DNA from: Pisaster brevispinus
Taxonomy: Eukaryota > Echinodermata > Asteroidea > Forcipulatida > Asteriidae
DNA: 64,000 nucleotides
NCBI GenBank assembly: GCA_023634235.1
Contig: JAMKCF010000022.1
Span: forward strand, 620,001-684,000
Direction: 5' to 3'
Shown: in pieces, positions 11,746 to 22,914 of the stretch
Position numbering within the stretch: position 1 is the stretch's first letter
How the letters are laid out: every line of letters starts with the position of its first letter
The notes under the pieces: model-generated
Told to the model about the DNA's origin: nothing
Databases searched by the model: none
Seen by the model: only the letters and a program-made list of their open reading frames with translations
Position numbers and translations under genes: made by a program

Positions 11746-12379
11746 GCGATACAGCCCCTTTATTTTTTGTCTCAAGAAGCAGTTTTCACAAACTATGGGG
11801 AGAACCTTGCATTTCCATGTATTAATCTACATATAATTGAATTTGGCTTTTTCTAACACGATAATACAATTTATACAATTTGTACAAATTTATATCACAA
11901 ATGTATGCAACAACATTAATCCACTTTTTCAATAGAAACCTGTACTTTTTTGTTTATATTCGAAGAATCTCTCTCTTTATTTATCCATCGCACCTATAGT
12001 CATCATCACAATAATATTGGTAGGTCAATTTTTGGGAGTCAAAGTAAACAGTAAAGCACGCATTTTAGGCGCTGCAGCATTTACACACTTGCCATATAGT
12101 TTTTACATGCAGTTGGACTTCCGTAATGGCGGGCGTGTCAGATAGTAGCTGATGTGACGTTGATGCGTGGGGTTAATTTTGTTTGTATGGTATATATTTT
12201 TGTGTGTAAACTTCTTCACTGTTTTAACAAAGAGACAAGTTTACCCCCTTCAGCCGAACTTTACCGCATGGCCCGACTTGCGCCGAAAGTATTTTTTTAA
12301 ATAATATTTTTCTCTGCACGAATTTGAAGGATGATGCTGTTTCAAGATGAAAAAAAAAAAACCCAAAACACCAAAACCT

Positions 12380-12660
12380 TTTCATATGCCATGGACATTG
12401 CATACAATTTATGTAATGTTCATGCAAACTTGTTTGTACATGGATGTAGGGCGTGAGATAATGTCGGGATCGGCACATACCTTATTTAGCTTTTAACTAA
12501 CGACCACCTGTCACAGGTTTTTTTTTTTTTGCAATACCTTAAATGAAAGCTTATAACTTTCTTGAATCTATGAAAATAGCTATTTAAATTCTAAATCTAA
12601 CTTTGGAGAAATCTAACTTGGTCAAACTATGAACCTAGAATTTCCAAACTATTTCTCAAA
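12380..12660. repeat. Dispersed repeat R2, copy 1
   Basis: TTGTTTGTACATGG, TGAGRTWATGT, a TTTTTAACT step, CCACYTRTCA and AAGCTTATA occur in the same order at about 34790-35000. The two copies are about 22 kb apart in the same orientation. Confidence 0.5.
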
Positions 12661-12714
12661 ACATTGTTTTGTTGAAATAAAATAAAATAAAAAGTACATG
12701 AGTGACTAGATAAA

Positions 12715-13105
12715 ATGACACAATCAGTCAGGCAGTTTTAGGTAAATGATCAAGAATCGCACAATCAAGTGAGGTTTGCGGTGACACCATGTGCATAAAT
12801 CTTGTGTGAGTAGTGTTGGTTCTCAGAAGAACCGTTGGAATCACATAATTAATCAGGCAGTTTTAGATTAATGGAGAAGAATCACACAATTAATCAGGCA
12901 GTTTTAGATTAATGAAGAAGTATCACACAATTACTCAGGCAGTTTGAAAAACTGAGCAAGAATCACACAATTAATCAGGCAGTTAGAAAAAACTAAACAA
13001 GAATCACACAATTAATCAGACAGTTTTAGATTAATGAAGAAGAATCACACTATTAATCAGGCAGTTTTAGATTAATGAAGAAGAGTCGCACAATTAATTC
13101 TAAAT
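12715..13105. repeat. 41-bp minisatellite, about 7-9 copies
   Basis: The unit (A)TCACACAATTAATCAGGCAG plus a TTTTAGATTAATGAAGAAG half starts at 12841, 12882, 12923, 12963, 13004, 13045 and 13086, a 40-41 bp period. Diverged copies extend left to about 12715. Confidence 0.85.
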
Positions 13106-13124
13106 CTCATCATCAGGCACACTT

Positions 13125-13216
13125 CATGGTCTAGTGGTTAAATCCTCTAGAATACAGAATACACCAGTATTCTGTCTAGAATACAGGGATGGTGGGTTCA
13201 AATCCCACCCAAGTCA
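13125..13216 (+). repeat. tRNA-like SINE head with expanded anticodon arm
   Basis: A-box ATGGTCTAGTGGTTAAATC and B-box GTGGGTTCAAATCCCACCC are clear. Between them the expected anticodon arm is replaced by a duplicated, self-complementary AGAATACAG/CAGTATTCTGTCTAGAATACAG segment. It cannot be a functional tRNA. Confidence 0.55.
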
Positions 13217-13373
13217 TACAGGTTTTTTTCTTTAGCATTCGTGAAAGCACTGAATATACAGGGTTTATCATACAATCAGTAAAACCAAAATTATGATAAG
13301 AATCTCACAATAAGTCCAGCAGTTTGAAATCTAAAAGCCATAGAGTAAAAAAAGACCAAAACAGAGAATAGAT

Positions 13374-13375
13374 AA

Positions 13376-13410
<35 letters not shown>
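13374..13410. repeat. (AAT)n microsatellite
   Basis: About twelve AAT units in tandem, followed by sequence resembling the 3' part of the local SINEs (a TATTGTGCAATACCTATACG-like step). Confidence 0.9.
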
Positions 13411-13411
<1 letters not shown>

Positions 13412-13724
13412 GGACATTTATATTGTGCAATACCTATACGAGTATACTCTACTGCGCATTACACAAAATACAACAAAAAAATATGTAGAGAAAAACAATA
13501 GAAATAACTCAACAGCACTAGAAGGAATTAATCAAATTAATTAAGAACAAAGGAATTAATATTGAACTATAATGTAAATACATGTACAAGGAAATTCTTT
13601 GTACTGACCCAATGCTTCATAATACTGGAGTTGCGCCATTACGGGACTCAATGATAGTGTAGTACGCATTTTAGATGACAGTGTTTACCCGCTTACCATA
13701 ATTTTTTGAGTTTTTGGATGAACA

Positions 13725-13830
13725 AAGAAAAATTTACTAGAGCAGGGTTTGTACCTGCGACCTCCAGATTAATGTGCCGGCGCTCTACCGACAGTATCCC
13801 TATTTTGTCAGTATCTTTGTTCGGGGTGCC
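13725..13830 (-). repeat. tRNA-derived SINE (Asn-like head), copy 2
   Basis: Read on the minus strand: CAAAATAGGGATACTGTCGG, then GTAGAGCGCCGGCACATTAA and GGAGGTCGCAGGTACAAACC. This matches the leader, D-arm and T-arm order of the copies at 10293 and 45020. The A-box is damaged. Confidence 0.55.
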
Positions 13831-14364
13831 AGTCAGAAGCCATTAAGCCTGTGACTTCTGTGTTACCAGGGATCACACCCAAGTTTGTGATACAACATAC
13901 AACATGGTCACATGTTCAATCTGTGACTGGTATCCTGCTTATTTTCTGCTGACGCAGCTCTATGAAATTGGGCCCATATCTCTAAGCAACAGCAAAAACA
14001 GTAATGAAAACAATGCAGATATGCAGAAGACAAATATTTAGTACAACTAGGAACACATGATTGTATTTCTATACATGAATATCATTTTTTATTGGGGGGG
14101 GGGGTGTGGAGAAAACAATGTGAAGTGTAGACTGAACTAGTATAGTGCTCCTAGATGATGTGACTACTAACAACACCCAACACCATTCTAACTATCTGTC
14201 CAAAATGTCTGGGTTTCTTTAATTGACGTTTGAACAGCTTTCGAATTGAGTTGAAAATCCTTTATGTCCAAGTGGTGTTTTGTGCATCAACTATACATTA
14301 TTATTTGAAAGCTTGAATCGAAGTTTATGTACCATGTTATGAAAAAGATGGGATACAAAACTGA

Positions 14365-14642
14365 GCCCTTTCAGTGCCCACTTTGTTTTCGCATTTTGAA
14401 CCTAAGCTTTTTGAGGTTTTTCAAAATTCTGTGTTAAAAAAAAAGTCTTTCTCAACAATCGGAACTGATTTTGCTGATTTGTGTTGCCTTGGTACATCCC
14501 AAAGCCACTAGTATTTCTTGAGTGATAAGGCCCTCTCGTGATAACATGTGTATTATGGGTCGTGTATGTACGATTGAGGACACTTTTTGAGTACGTACAT
14601 GTAAGAACAGATCTGACATGTACGACCTTGGCTCTGAAAGAG
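14365..14642. mobile_element. piggyBac-like MITE, copy 1
   Basis: The left end CCCTTTCAGTGCC and the right end GGCTCTGAAAGAG are inverted repeats. TTAA follows the right end at 14643-14646; the left TTAA is lost. The interior (GATTTGTGTTGCCTTGGTAC, GCCCTCTCGTGATAACATG, TTATGGGTCGT) is shared with 40467-40794. TTAA flanks suggest piggyBac-type mobilisation; there is no transposase. Confidence 0.6.
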
Positions 14643-15004
14643 TTAAATGTACTGTTTATACGGTGCTTGTACCGCTTGGGTTAGGGTTAGGATTAAGGTA
14701 CCTCTGACTTGAAGTAGACAGCAAATAAACTATTTACAAAAATTTTAACTCAATTTTTGACTTTATAATGTGCAATAACTTTCTAGTTCATGTCAGGAGA
14801 TGACATACAGTTAGGAACCAGTGCTCTAGGGGCTATACTTTTTGAGATTCGGGTGATTTAATACGCAAGATGTTGTTAACTACATGTAGCTCTAAGTTAT
14901 TTAGCATGTATCCCCCACTAATCAAGAGGCCTTCTAGTTTTGTTATTTCTGGATATTTCTCAAGGGTCCCAAACATTCCCTAATATTTGGTAAGATCAGA
15001 GAGG

Positions 15005-16573
15005 TCAAGGCACTTCACGTAATTTCATGCTGCAAGTTTTAAGGGATTCCTGTTTAAAGGTTTCCCACCAAATACCCTGTCCAACTGAAGAAAGTGAGCT
15101 TCCATCACGGTATGCACCATTCAAGTTGGACTTTATTCCCACTGAGCAATGGTTGAACCACCAGGCTCCCTGATAGCTTTCTGCACAGTTTTTGTCATAG
15201 ACATTATCGTTGTCCTTATCCCTTGTTGTAAATAATTGGCCAAAGTACATAGAATTTCCAGCAGGACCACTGGCTACACCAAGATTAAGTCTGTAATTCT
15301 CTTCGGTAATCGAATTATATTGGTACTTTGCATATGATGTTTGACCGTCCCATGCCTCAAGATCTATTCTGAGGTCCCATTGTGTCGGGATGCTCAATAA
15401 GTAGTCATTTCCCAGCCAGTACTCACCAGATGGATCACCAAAGCCTGACTTGTACTCAGCCCAGTTGCGATTAAAGTCTACACTGCCATCCAGTCTCCTC
15501 TGAAATACAGTCCATCCCCCACCATCAGTTTCCATGTCACAGTATACTTGTAGAGCCTCACTATCAACACCTCCTGGGTAGATGGAGTACACTTTACTTT
15601 GGGTGTTTCCTGCATTCAACAGCTGCTTACAAGTTCCATATTCAGGCTTTGGGCTTTTGCTTGATGAGGAGTGAGTTGTGGGCTCAGTTGATGAGGGGTG
15701 AGTTGTGGGCTCAGTTGATGAGGGGTGAGTTGTGGGTTCAGTTGATGAGGGGTGAGTTGTGGGCTCAGTTGATGAGGGGTGAGTTGTAGGCTCAGTTGAT
15801 GAGTAGTGAGTTGTGGGCTCAGTTGATGAGGGGTGAGTTGTGGGCTCAGTTGATGAGGGCTGAGTTGTGGGCTCAGTTGATGAGTAGTGAGTTGTGGGCT
15901 CAGTTGATGAGTAGTGAGTTGTGGGCTCAGTTGATGAGGGGTGAGTTTTGGGCTCAGTTGATGAGGGGTGAGTTGTGGGTTCAGTTGATGAGGGGTGAGT
16001 TGTGGGCTCAGTTGATGAGGGGTGAGTTGTTGGCTCAGTTGATGAGGGGCGTGTTGTGGGTTCAGTTGACGAGGGCTGAGTTGTGGGCTCAGTTGATGAG
16101 GGGCGTGTTGTGGGTTCAGTTGATGAGGGCCGAGTTGTTGGTTCAGTTGATGAGGGGCGTGTTGTGGGTTCAGTTGATGAGGGCTGAGTTGTGGGCTCAG
16201 TTGATGAGGGCTGAGTTGATATGAGGCGAGTTGTTGCCTTATCTGCATCAAAGTATACACTCCCTTGATCTTCAAGGAAGTCTTGAGGATGCTCAGCTCT
16301 TGTTGCATTATTCAGCTCACAGAGTTTCTTATATTTATAGAAGTTGAAAGACTTACAGTCCTCATTCATGCTGCAATCTCGTCCACAGATGACATGATTA
16401 AGTACAGTTTTCTGTTTTTGTACATAATTTTTGAGGACTGTATTTTCTGCACTGTAAAGCTGATGTTTCAGCCCACTACAAAGACTTCCAAGGTTCATAA
16501 CCTGTTTCACCATTAGCAGAGACAACAGTACAGTCAAAAAATGAAGAGATCTCATCAAAGGTACTTGCCCCAT
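15005..16573 (-). CDS. FReD-2: PAN-mucin repeat-fibrinogen secreted protein
   Basis: A single uninterrupted frame of 522 residues. I start at the Met of MGQVPLMRSLHF because it aligns with the FReD-1 start; the ORF could begin 19 codons earlier. Order: signal peptide (about 1-30), PAN/Apple domain (32-111, ICGRDCSMNEDCKSFNFYK, CELNNATRAEHPQD), 20 near-perfect 9-residue repeats TT(H/R/Q)(P/Y)SSTEP plus one degenerate copy (about 119-308), then an FBG domain (315-521: CDMETDGGGW, WAEYKSGFGDPSGEYWLGND, Ca-site-like DKDNDN, GAWWFNHC, CSMKLREVP). The repeat stalk is dense in Ser/Thr/Pro and would be O-glycosylated if expressed. The product is probably secreted and lectin-like. FReD-1 is its nearest relative by N-terminus but lacks the stalk and has a stop. 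Confidence 0.88.
   Translation of the reverse strand: MGQVPLMRSLHFLTVLLSLLMVKQVMNLGSLCSGLKHQLYSAENTVLKNYVQKQKTVLNHVICGRDCSMNEDCKSFNFYKYKKLCELNNATRAEHPQDFLEDQGSVYFDADKATTRLISTQPSSTEPTTQPSSTEPTTRPSSTEPTTRPSSTEPTTRPSSTEPTTQPSSTEPTTRPSSTEPTTHPSSTEPTTHPSSTEPTTHPSSTEPKTHPSSTEPTTHYSSTEPTTHYSSTEPTTQPSSTEPTTHPSSTEPTTHYSSTEPTTHPSSTEPTTHPSSTEPTTHPSSTEPTTHPSSTEPTTHSSSSKSPKPEYGTCKQLLNAGNTQSKVYSIYPGGVDSEALQVYCDMETDGGGWTVFQRRLDGSVDFNRNWAEYKSGFGDPSGEYWLGNDYLLSIPTQWDLRIDLEAWDGQTSYAKYQYNSITEENYRLNLGVASGPAGNSMYFGQLFTTRDKDNDNVYDKNCAESYQGAWWFNHCSVGIKSNLNGAYRDGSSLSSVGQGIWWETFKQESLKTCSMKLREVP
15655..16225 (-). repeat. 27-bp coding minisatellite (21 units) inside FReD-2
   Basis: The plus-strand unit is GTTGATGAGGGGTGAGTTGTGGGCTCA with a few variants (GGGC, GTAG, GGCG). 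Because 27 is a multiple of three, all copy-number changes preserve the FReD-2 frame, and long frames on other phases and the opposite strand are by-products. Variants are clustered: R/Q types lie toward the PAN side and H/Y types toward the FBG side. Confidence 0.95.
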
Positions 16574-17200
16574 TATGTTTCGACGGAAACAAAGTAAGGA
16601 CCAAACTCTCGTAGAGTAGATGAAAAACACCTCCGTTTGAAGTACCTCCGTTTATTCCGAGCTCAGCCTAAAACTGAAACCCTGTTGCAAGATACGGTCA
16701 TGTGAAACGTTTTCAGTAGTAAAGATGCTGAATTTCTTCATTCAAGGGATCATCAAAAATTTAGTGATTGTAAACACTTAAACAACTTGCACACGTTGTC
16801 TTGCGGAGACCAAACAGTGACCCCTTGAAAAATTCTGACGGCAAAGATTGGTCAAATCAAACATGAGTGGTTGACTTGCTGGAGAGTAGTCGGTGGCCAC
16901 TGTCCAAAAAGACGTTCTTCAGCGTTACTTGCACATTTTCATTAGGTGTAATATTATTTTAATATTATATTTGTGCCAATATAATAAGCACAGCAGATCG
17001 TCAGCACTGTTCTGAAGGTATTTATGACGCGATAAACCTCAATCAGGAGGTGTTGCTGTTGAGCAGTAATTAAAATATCCATGATATTTAATTTGATGTA
17101 ATCAATTGGCCATGAAGCTCCGCCTTCCAATTGGCCGGTATTCTGTATAAAGCTTTCAGTGGTTTGTGATTGGTCGGCACCAGTCATTATTGACCCAAAT
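16574..17200 (-). promoter_or_regulatory. Upstream region of FReD-2 with CCAAT boxes
   Basis: CCAAT on the minus strand occurs at 17105-17109, 17130-17134 and 17169-17173, close together about 530-600 bp upstream of the start codon. No other gene is nearby, and 17200-17697 holds nothing I recognise. Confidence 0.4.
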
Positions 17201-17697
17201 ATAGGTTACCAGCCTGCTGCATGTACTTAGGTGTGTGTTTAAACTCATACGTTAATTTTGTCAGACCTATTACAAATGGGGAAGCTTTATCTAAGAAAAA
17301 CGGCCTCCTAAATTGTGGTGATCAATATCTGATAGCTCATGGAGTGTTTTTTGGTCATTCGTTTACCCTGAAACATCCGTCGCAAGCAAATATGATGGAC
17401 CTTCATCTGATATTAAAGTGTACTTGACGGGAAGTAGTTATTGGATTTTTTGTAGACAATTAATGAATGCAGTAATGAGAATATTTTCATGACTTGAAAT
17501 GTGGAATGTGCGTTTCGACGAGGCCGAGCAGAGTTGAGTGGAACATTTAATCCATCTCTGAAATAATACCAACATTCTCTCCAACGCACCATGAAATGCA
17601 AAATATTCATGATTTGTTTTATGTAACATCTAAGTAGATCTTTGATAAAAATATTATGAATAAATAAGCTGTACATAAGATTGTCTTTTGGCATCAA

Positions 17698-18004
17698 CTA
17701 CAATGATCGATATCGACTACAACGATCGATATCGACTACAACTATCGATATCGACTACAACTATCGATTTCGACTACAACTATCGATATTGACAACAACT
17801 ATCGATATCAACTACAACTATCGTTATCGACTACAACTATCGATATCGATTACAACTATCGATATTGACAACAACTATCGATATCAACTACAACTATCGA
17901 TATCGACTACAACTATCGATATCGACTACAACTATCGGTATCGACTACAACTATCGATATCGACTACAACTATCGATATCGACTACAACTATCGATATTG
18001 ACTA
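17698..18004. repeat. 19-bp satellite rich in ATCGAT palindromes, about 16 copies
   Basis: The unit is TCGACTACAACTATCGATA; starts at 17713, 17732 and 17751 show the exact 19-bp period. Each unit carries ATCGAT and many carry ATCGATATCGA. Three units make 57 bp, so one plus-strand frame stays open (about 106 codons), but it looks like a product of the repeat, not a gene. Confidence 0.92.
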
Positions 18005-18034
18005 CATCAGAAAGATTTAAGAAAAAGGGCTCAT

Positions 18035-18205
18035 CCTAACTATTTGCAGCAGAATGTGCCACAGCACCTTGTAAACCCTAACATGGTGCTATAAAAATGG
18101 GTCTTATAATTACAAATCATAGCTCTGCATACCTGTATACAAAATAATGAGCACTTGGAGGTACCCTATAAGAACTGTGTATTATTGTTATTATTATTAA
18201 TAACA
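18035..18205 (+). repeat. Leu-type SINE, 3' part only
   Basis: GTGCCACAGCACCTTGTAAA, ATGGTGCTATAAAAATGGGT, ATAGCTCTGCATACC and a GTATTATTGTTATTATT tail match the 3' half of the SINE at 62852-63215. Confidence 0.65.
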
Positions 18206-18246
18206 GATTTAAACAACAATATTGATTACATATATATTTTTTTAAA

Positions 18247-18401
18247 TTTCAAATGGGGACTTTTGGAACGCTTGGTGGCAGCACACTTACCAGGTAAATC
18301 CATTGTTCTCAGTCATGTGCGCATGCTCAGAACTACGTAAACAATGGAAAGTTACCTGGTAAGTCTGCTGCCACCTAGCATTCCAAAGTCTCCCATTTGG
18401 A
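18247..18401. repeat. Foldback element, about 60-bp arms
   Basis: Left arm TTCAAATGGGGACTTTTGGA...TTACCAGGTAAATCCATTGTT; the right arm is its inverted copy (AACAATGGAAAGTTACCTGG...CCCATTTGGA). The loop is about 30 bp (TCAGTCATGTGCGCATGCTC). Coding potential is nil. Confidence 0.75.
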
Positions 18402-18935
18402 TGACTGCAGTTTGTGTGTACGTCAAGTTACACTGTGCTCTGCCTCCCTGCCTATGGTTTTGTTGCAAACACATAAGTTTGAACCATGTTAACAGATGGC
18501 AGAATTTTTTGGGGGTGCACAATTTCTATAAAAGAAAGGAGAAGAATTGCCTTTGTCACGCCAGGAATTATACTTCTAATGAATACATGGGGGATGTCAT
18601 TTATTATTATTCATGTTTGAGTTGTTATAGACAATAAATAATGAGACAGTAATAGGGTATTATTCAGTCTTATGAACTAGGCAAGCTTCAAAAGCTTGCA
18701 GCTGAAACTGTTTTTTCTCCAGGGGATATTAGAAAATACAAGATGGATCTCCCCACTGAACAAACAAATCCTTCTGTTATTCTTTCCATTTCAGAATGAT
18801 TGATGATTGTTCTGAAGCCACATAAAATGGCTGAGTTATTGTGTCGTGCTGTTAACCAGTTGGATAATATGCAAATCTTGTATGCAACGCACAACGGCAG
18901 GCTTATAGACTGGCGTTCAAGTTTCTGTGCGTGTT

Positions 18936-19293
18936 CAGGGCTCGAAATTAACACTGGACCACAGGCCCGAGGCCAGTGATTTTAGCATCGGTCCAGTAAA
19001 CTCATAACCAGACAAGCCCGGTGGTCTTGTGTTGTTCAACTGAATAATAATAGGCTACCTCATTGTGTAATATTTTTGTGAAAAAATGTTGACTAGGAAT
19101 CTGATAAATATCTGTCAATTCTCTTCAGTATCGAAGTACACTACACATTTATTAGACAAATGAGATAGACTTTCTCTTTGTGCTGGTTCAACTTATTTGG
19201 ATTCCGGTCTTGGAAAATAAATTCTGGTCCAGTAAACATTTTGAGCTACAAGCCCTTTGGTCTTGTGGATATTTCCACCAAATTCGAGCCCTG
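18936..19293. mobile_element. hAT-like MITE with 5-bp TSD, copy 1
   Basis: It begins CAGGGCTCGAAATTAACACT and ends AAATTCGAGCCCTG, forming short TIRs. GTGTT flanks both ends (18931-18935 and 19294-19298), a perfect 5-bp target-site duplication. The interior (GGACCACAGGCCCGAGGCCAG, GGTCTTGTG) recurs inverted at 27955-28301. No transposase. Confidence 0.82.
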
Positions 19294-19934
19294 GTGTTGG
19301 TGGTGATCATATGTCAACAGGATATTTGTGGTGAGAAACTGTAGAGGATTTCGCGTACATGGGCAACTGGTCCGTCAGCTTTTGCACTTGTCCGTAATTC
19401 ATAATAAATAGGGATGCTTTTCAAGCATGGGGTGCATTTTGACTGGTCCTCGGGTGTTTTAATTGGCATTTGGCCAGCTGACCCTGTTTAAGGGAGAACG
19501 CTGCCAACATGCAGCTGTGCAAACTTGAACAAAATGAGCAAACATAAGTGCATCCGCATGGCCATTTTCACTCTTGGCAAGTTAGCACTCCAGTCAACAT
19601 TATACACATTATAACTAGCAATGGGAGCACTATAGTGATTGCTCGATGCATCCCTGGTGTGTATAGCCACAGCAGGTCACCCTTTTACCCGAAGATGAAG
19701 AATGAGGGAAATATTGTCCTCGGACCCGATGTACACTAGTGCCCAAATAATGCTCGTTAATAATTTAGTTTATAGCAAACTTTACACAATGCGGTTTTGA
19801 TAAAACTGGACAGCTGCAAGAGGGCACTATGTAGGTGGCGCCAATCTATTCAGACCGTTCAAAATAAATTTACTGTGACAAGTGACCAGACGTACAATAC
19901 AGCATTTCCGAGCAACTTACTGCATGACTAGATC

Positions 19935-20310
19935 ACCGGTGTAAGGGTAAAACCACACATATTATTTATCCCCGATGCAAAAAATTGACATCTATTAAAT
20001 CGTTGCGGTACCCACTGCTAAGGATTCGGACCTGGTTCTTAGCCATTGGGCTAGCTCGGTGTTCTAGTGGTAAGACATCTGCACTAGCAATGCAAAGGTC
20101 GTGGGTTCGAATCCTACCCGAGTGGATTTTTTTCCCACAGAACTCAGCTTGATTTTTGCTTAGCAGTAAGTTGTTAAGTGCTATTTTCTGCTTAAGCAGC
20201 TCTGTAAAATCTGACCCAGGTCGCTTAACAGTTGCTGAATGTTCTATGTTTCGATCGTTGACAACCTTAGCTTTTCCCTCATAGGTTGTGAAAATGAAAC
20301 AACCAATCAA
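19935..20310 (+). repeat. Composite SINE with GCTCGGTG tRNA-like head, copy 1
   Basis: A leader (GGTGTAAGGG...TTTATCCCCGATGCAAA, GCTAAGGATTCGGACCTG) precedes a tRNA-like core at about 20053-20124: A-box GTTCTAGTGGTAAGAC, anticodon loop CTAGCAA, B-box GGGTTCGAATCC. The acceptor ends pair (CTCGGT with ACCCGAG). The copy at 22915-23340 shares leader and core. The anticodon stem has mismatches, so it is not a working tRNA gene. Confidence 0.6.
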
Positions 20311-21200
20311 TGATTCAGCGTTCTTCTTTAGCAGTGGTCCGCTGGTCGAATGATATCTAGTTAAAACAGCTCAGAACCAGTTGAGATTCTCTCCAAGTGG
20401 TCCGACTGGCTAGTTTTGAAAAAGCATCCCTATACAATATGAAGTATGGACTTCTGAAAAAGTTGATGAACTAGTGATAATGACAAGCTAACTGGTCCCC
20501 TGCTGGCCAGTCACTGAAAAAAGCTTGGGCAAACCCTGTGATCCTTGTTTACCGAGGTGTACATTTTGCATTGTCTCTGCATATATAGTAGATGTGGAAA
20601 CGACAAGTGCATCAGTGTCTGAGACTCCTCGTTGCCATGTAGTTCCATATATCATTCATAGACTTATGAGTAGCACACCGTGCTTGTCACAGATCGACAC
20701 ATCGGTAAAAGCAAAATTATGTTCTTTATGCCTGTTGCAGTCATTAACATCAATTAAATGAATCATTCATCAAGTATACAGCTGTTACGTATACTTTCAC
20801 AAACATTTTTTTAAAAAATGGATAACAAGTTAGGGTTTTCTCTATCTTTCCCTCGGCAGTGTAATCCGCCCATATCCAGAAAATGGTGGCGTTTTTTAAA
20901 AATTTTGATTAAATTGATGGAGCCCTTGCAATCACCTGAATCAATAAAGAACCCCTTACTGCAATACGGACATTAGTGCTATTAACTTAGTGGCAAAAAT
21001 AAAAACTCAATTATTGGACCTCAGTTTCTGAAATATGTTGCTACTGGCAACTAAGCTGCAGCTTTTGGCCCAGTGATTTGCCACCCCAAGGCCTTAGTGT
21101 AGAGCTGTATTAGTATTTAATTGGTAAAAAAAGTTCATAAACTGTTTGAAGGGAAAACACTTTTTGCTTAAAAAAAAAACAACAACAAAAACAAAACAGT
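20311..21200. other. Intergenic, no gene recognised
   Basis: No ORF with a known domain. A few tracts of A or T. I see no structured repeat apart from family fragments at the edges. Confidence 0.45.
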
Positions 21201-21209
21201 TTTTTAGAG

Positions 21210-21405
21210 TAAATTAATTTCCATTAGAGGTACATGTATGTGCCTCCGTTTTGGCACTTTGGTCTGTAAAAAGCATTTGTTTTGAAATGAATTTGGTTGG
21301 AAAGATATTTTAGAAGTAGAATATGATTCACATAAATATCCCTTGAAAATTGTGTGGTTTTGGTGTACTTTTCCATAACAGAACACAGTCCGCTATTTTG
21401 TATTG
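21210..21405. repeat. Half-copy of the GGTTGGAAAGATATTTT foldback family
   Basis: AATTTGGTTGGAAAGATATT, ATTCACATAAATATCCCTTG, AAATTGTGTGGTTTT and ACACAGTCCGCTATTTTG appear in the same order as one arm of the palindrome at 62560-62857. The mirrored second arm is absent here. Confidence 0.65.
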
Positions 21406-21887
21406 CCGGATTAATATTAGTAATCTGCCCCAGATAATGGTTTATGTTTGACCCAATTTCATGGCTCCGCTTACCGTAAAGAAGGAAACGGCAGTTACAG
21501 GAGCAGGGAATTTTTTACGCTTACATCAAGCATATTTCACAGGTTAGCAGGGAGTTTTTGCGTGTATGTGTGCGTACTCCACATTACTAGACACTCTTCC
21601 CTTACACAACAAGGTTATAAAGTCGGCGTTAAGCAGAGCCATGAAACTGTTGAGTCCCGATCTCAGCCCTTGTGTAAACTCAATCAATTTCTTTTATTAT
21701 TTTTCAAGGGTCAAATTTTCAATATCAAGGGCTACTTCGATCAGGAAAGTCAAAGCAAAAGCTGAGTGCTCTATAGCAAAATTGAATTATTACCACATAA
21801 GTCAAGGAGACAAAATGTCTGTGTAAATTAATTCAAGCTGGTAAAATTGGCACAAGTTCACCCAAAGCCTGCTCAAATGAGAGAAGG

Positions 21888-22018
21888 CCTTGAACTTCGC
21901 TCTTAAAGGGGCACGGCAGGAAAATTTGAATTTGTATTGGAACTTTGAAAAGGGCACCACAGCTAAAGTACAGGGCACCACGGCAATTGCTGTGGGTGCC
22001 GTGGGTTATTTCGAGGCC
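21888..22018 (-). repeat. Dispersed repeat R1, copy 2 (inverted)
   Basis: GGCCTTGAACTTCGCTCTTA through GGGCACCACGGCAATTGCTG to GTGCCGTGGGTTATTTC is the inverted counterpart of 9117-9275, with a short deletion in the middle. Confidence 0.7.
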
Positions 22019-22914
22019 TGCGAGAGTGACCCACAAACGTCAAAATATTGGGCAAATTATCCGCTTGAACTGAGCAATAATTAACTTTGAGCGGGCTGGA
22101 CGGTGGACAGTTTTATTACGCTGAGTAATCTGGCCAGCCCGGTGCCGGTCGGTCTAGTGGTAATAAAGTGTTTGAAGCTCAACAAGTTTCGCCTAAAGTG
22201 TACGATATTAATGGAGTAATGGTGGAGTCTTGTTGGTGTGCACAAATCCAGCAACATGGGGGGGGGGGTATGTGTACTGACCCTGTAAATTGAGGACTTA
22301 ATTTTGTTATCCCTTTCCTTACCGGAAATTATTGTTTTGACATAATACAACCACTAGTGATCGCATTGTTTGATCACCCAGGCATGAAGCACGTATTCTT
22401 ACAACAAGAACAAGGAGAATGAACATTTTATGGAAATGCGTTTTACTTCACTTGAAGTTTGTTTTGGGAGACTTTTTTGAAAGATTTTTATGGGTTGTGA
22501 GACTCTGGTGTGAAAAGGTAGAAGTGCTCGATTGCACACAGCACTAAGATTCTTCTTCAGTAAGTTGTCAATAATGCCGGAGTGATTTAGACATCACACC
22601 TTGCCTAGCAAATAAGATCGGTACAAATGTAAATATCAATCTAAGCTCTTCGTGCAATCAGCACCGTTTACTTTTGTGTTAATTTTTTGTTTTACTTACT
22701 TCTTTCTTCATCCTCATGTACTTGTTTTTTTGTAATTTGTTTATGGGTTGTCTTGGTCAAATAAATAATAATAATGATAATAACATGGTTCCATAAGGGT
22801 GGTGCAGATAATGCTTTTCTGTGTCCGACAATTTTCTTGCTTATGCCAGTATTTAAAAAAAATATACACATGATATTAAGTTGACAAAAGTAAGCTTTCA
22901 GTTTGCTGAACCCG

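Noticed and set aside
12715..13105. CRISPR-like array
   Set aside because: The 41-bp units are continuous tandem copies with no unique spacers and no cas genes; eukaryotic context.
15616..16308. Long alternative frames (minus, 230 codons; plus, 142 codons) over the FReD-2 stalk
   Set aside because: The 27-bp unit leaves every phase open. Only the frame joined to the PAN and FBG domains makes sense.
17681..18001. 106-codon Ile/Asp/Tyr/Arg-rich ORF
   Set aside because: Open only because three 19-bp units equal 57 bp. The residue pattern follows the satellite.
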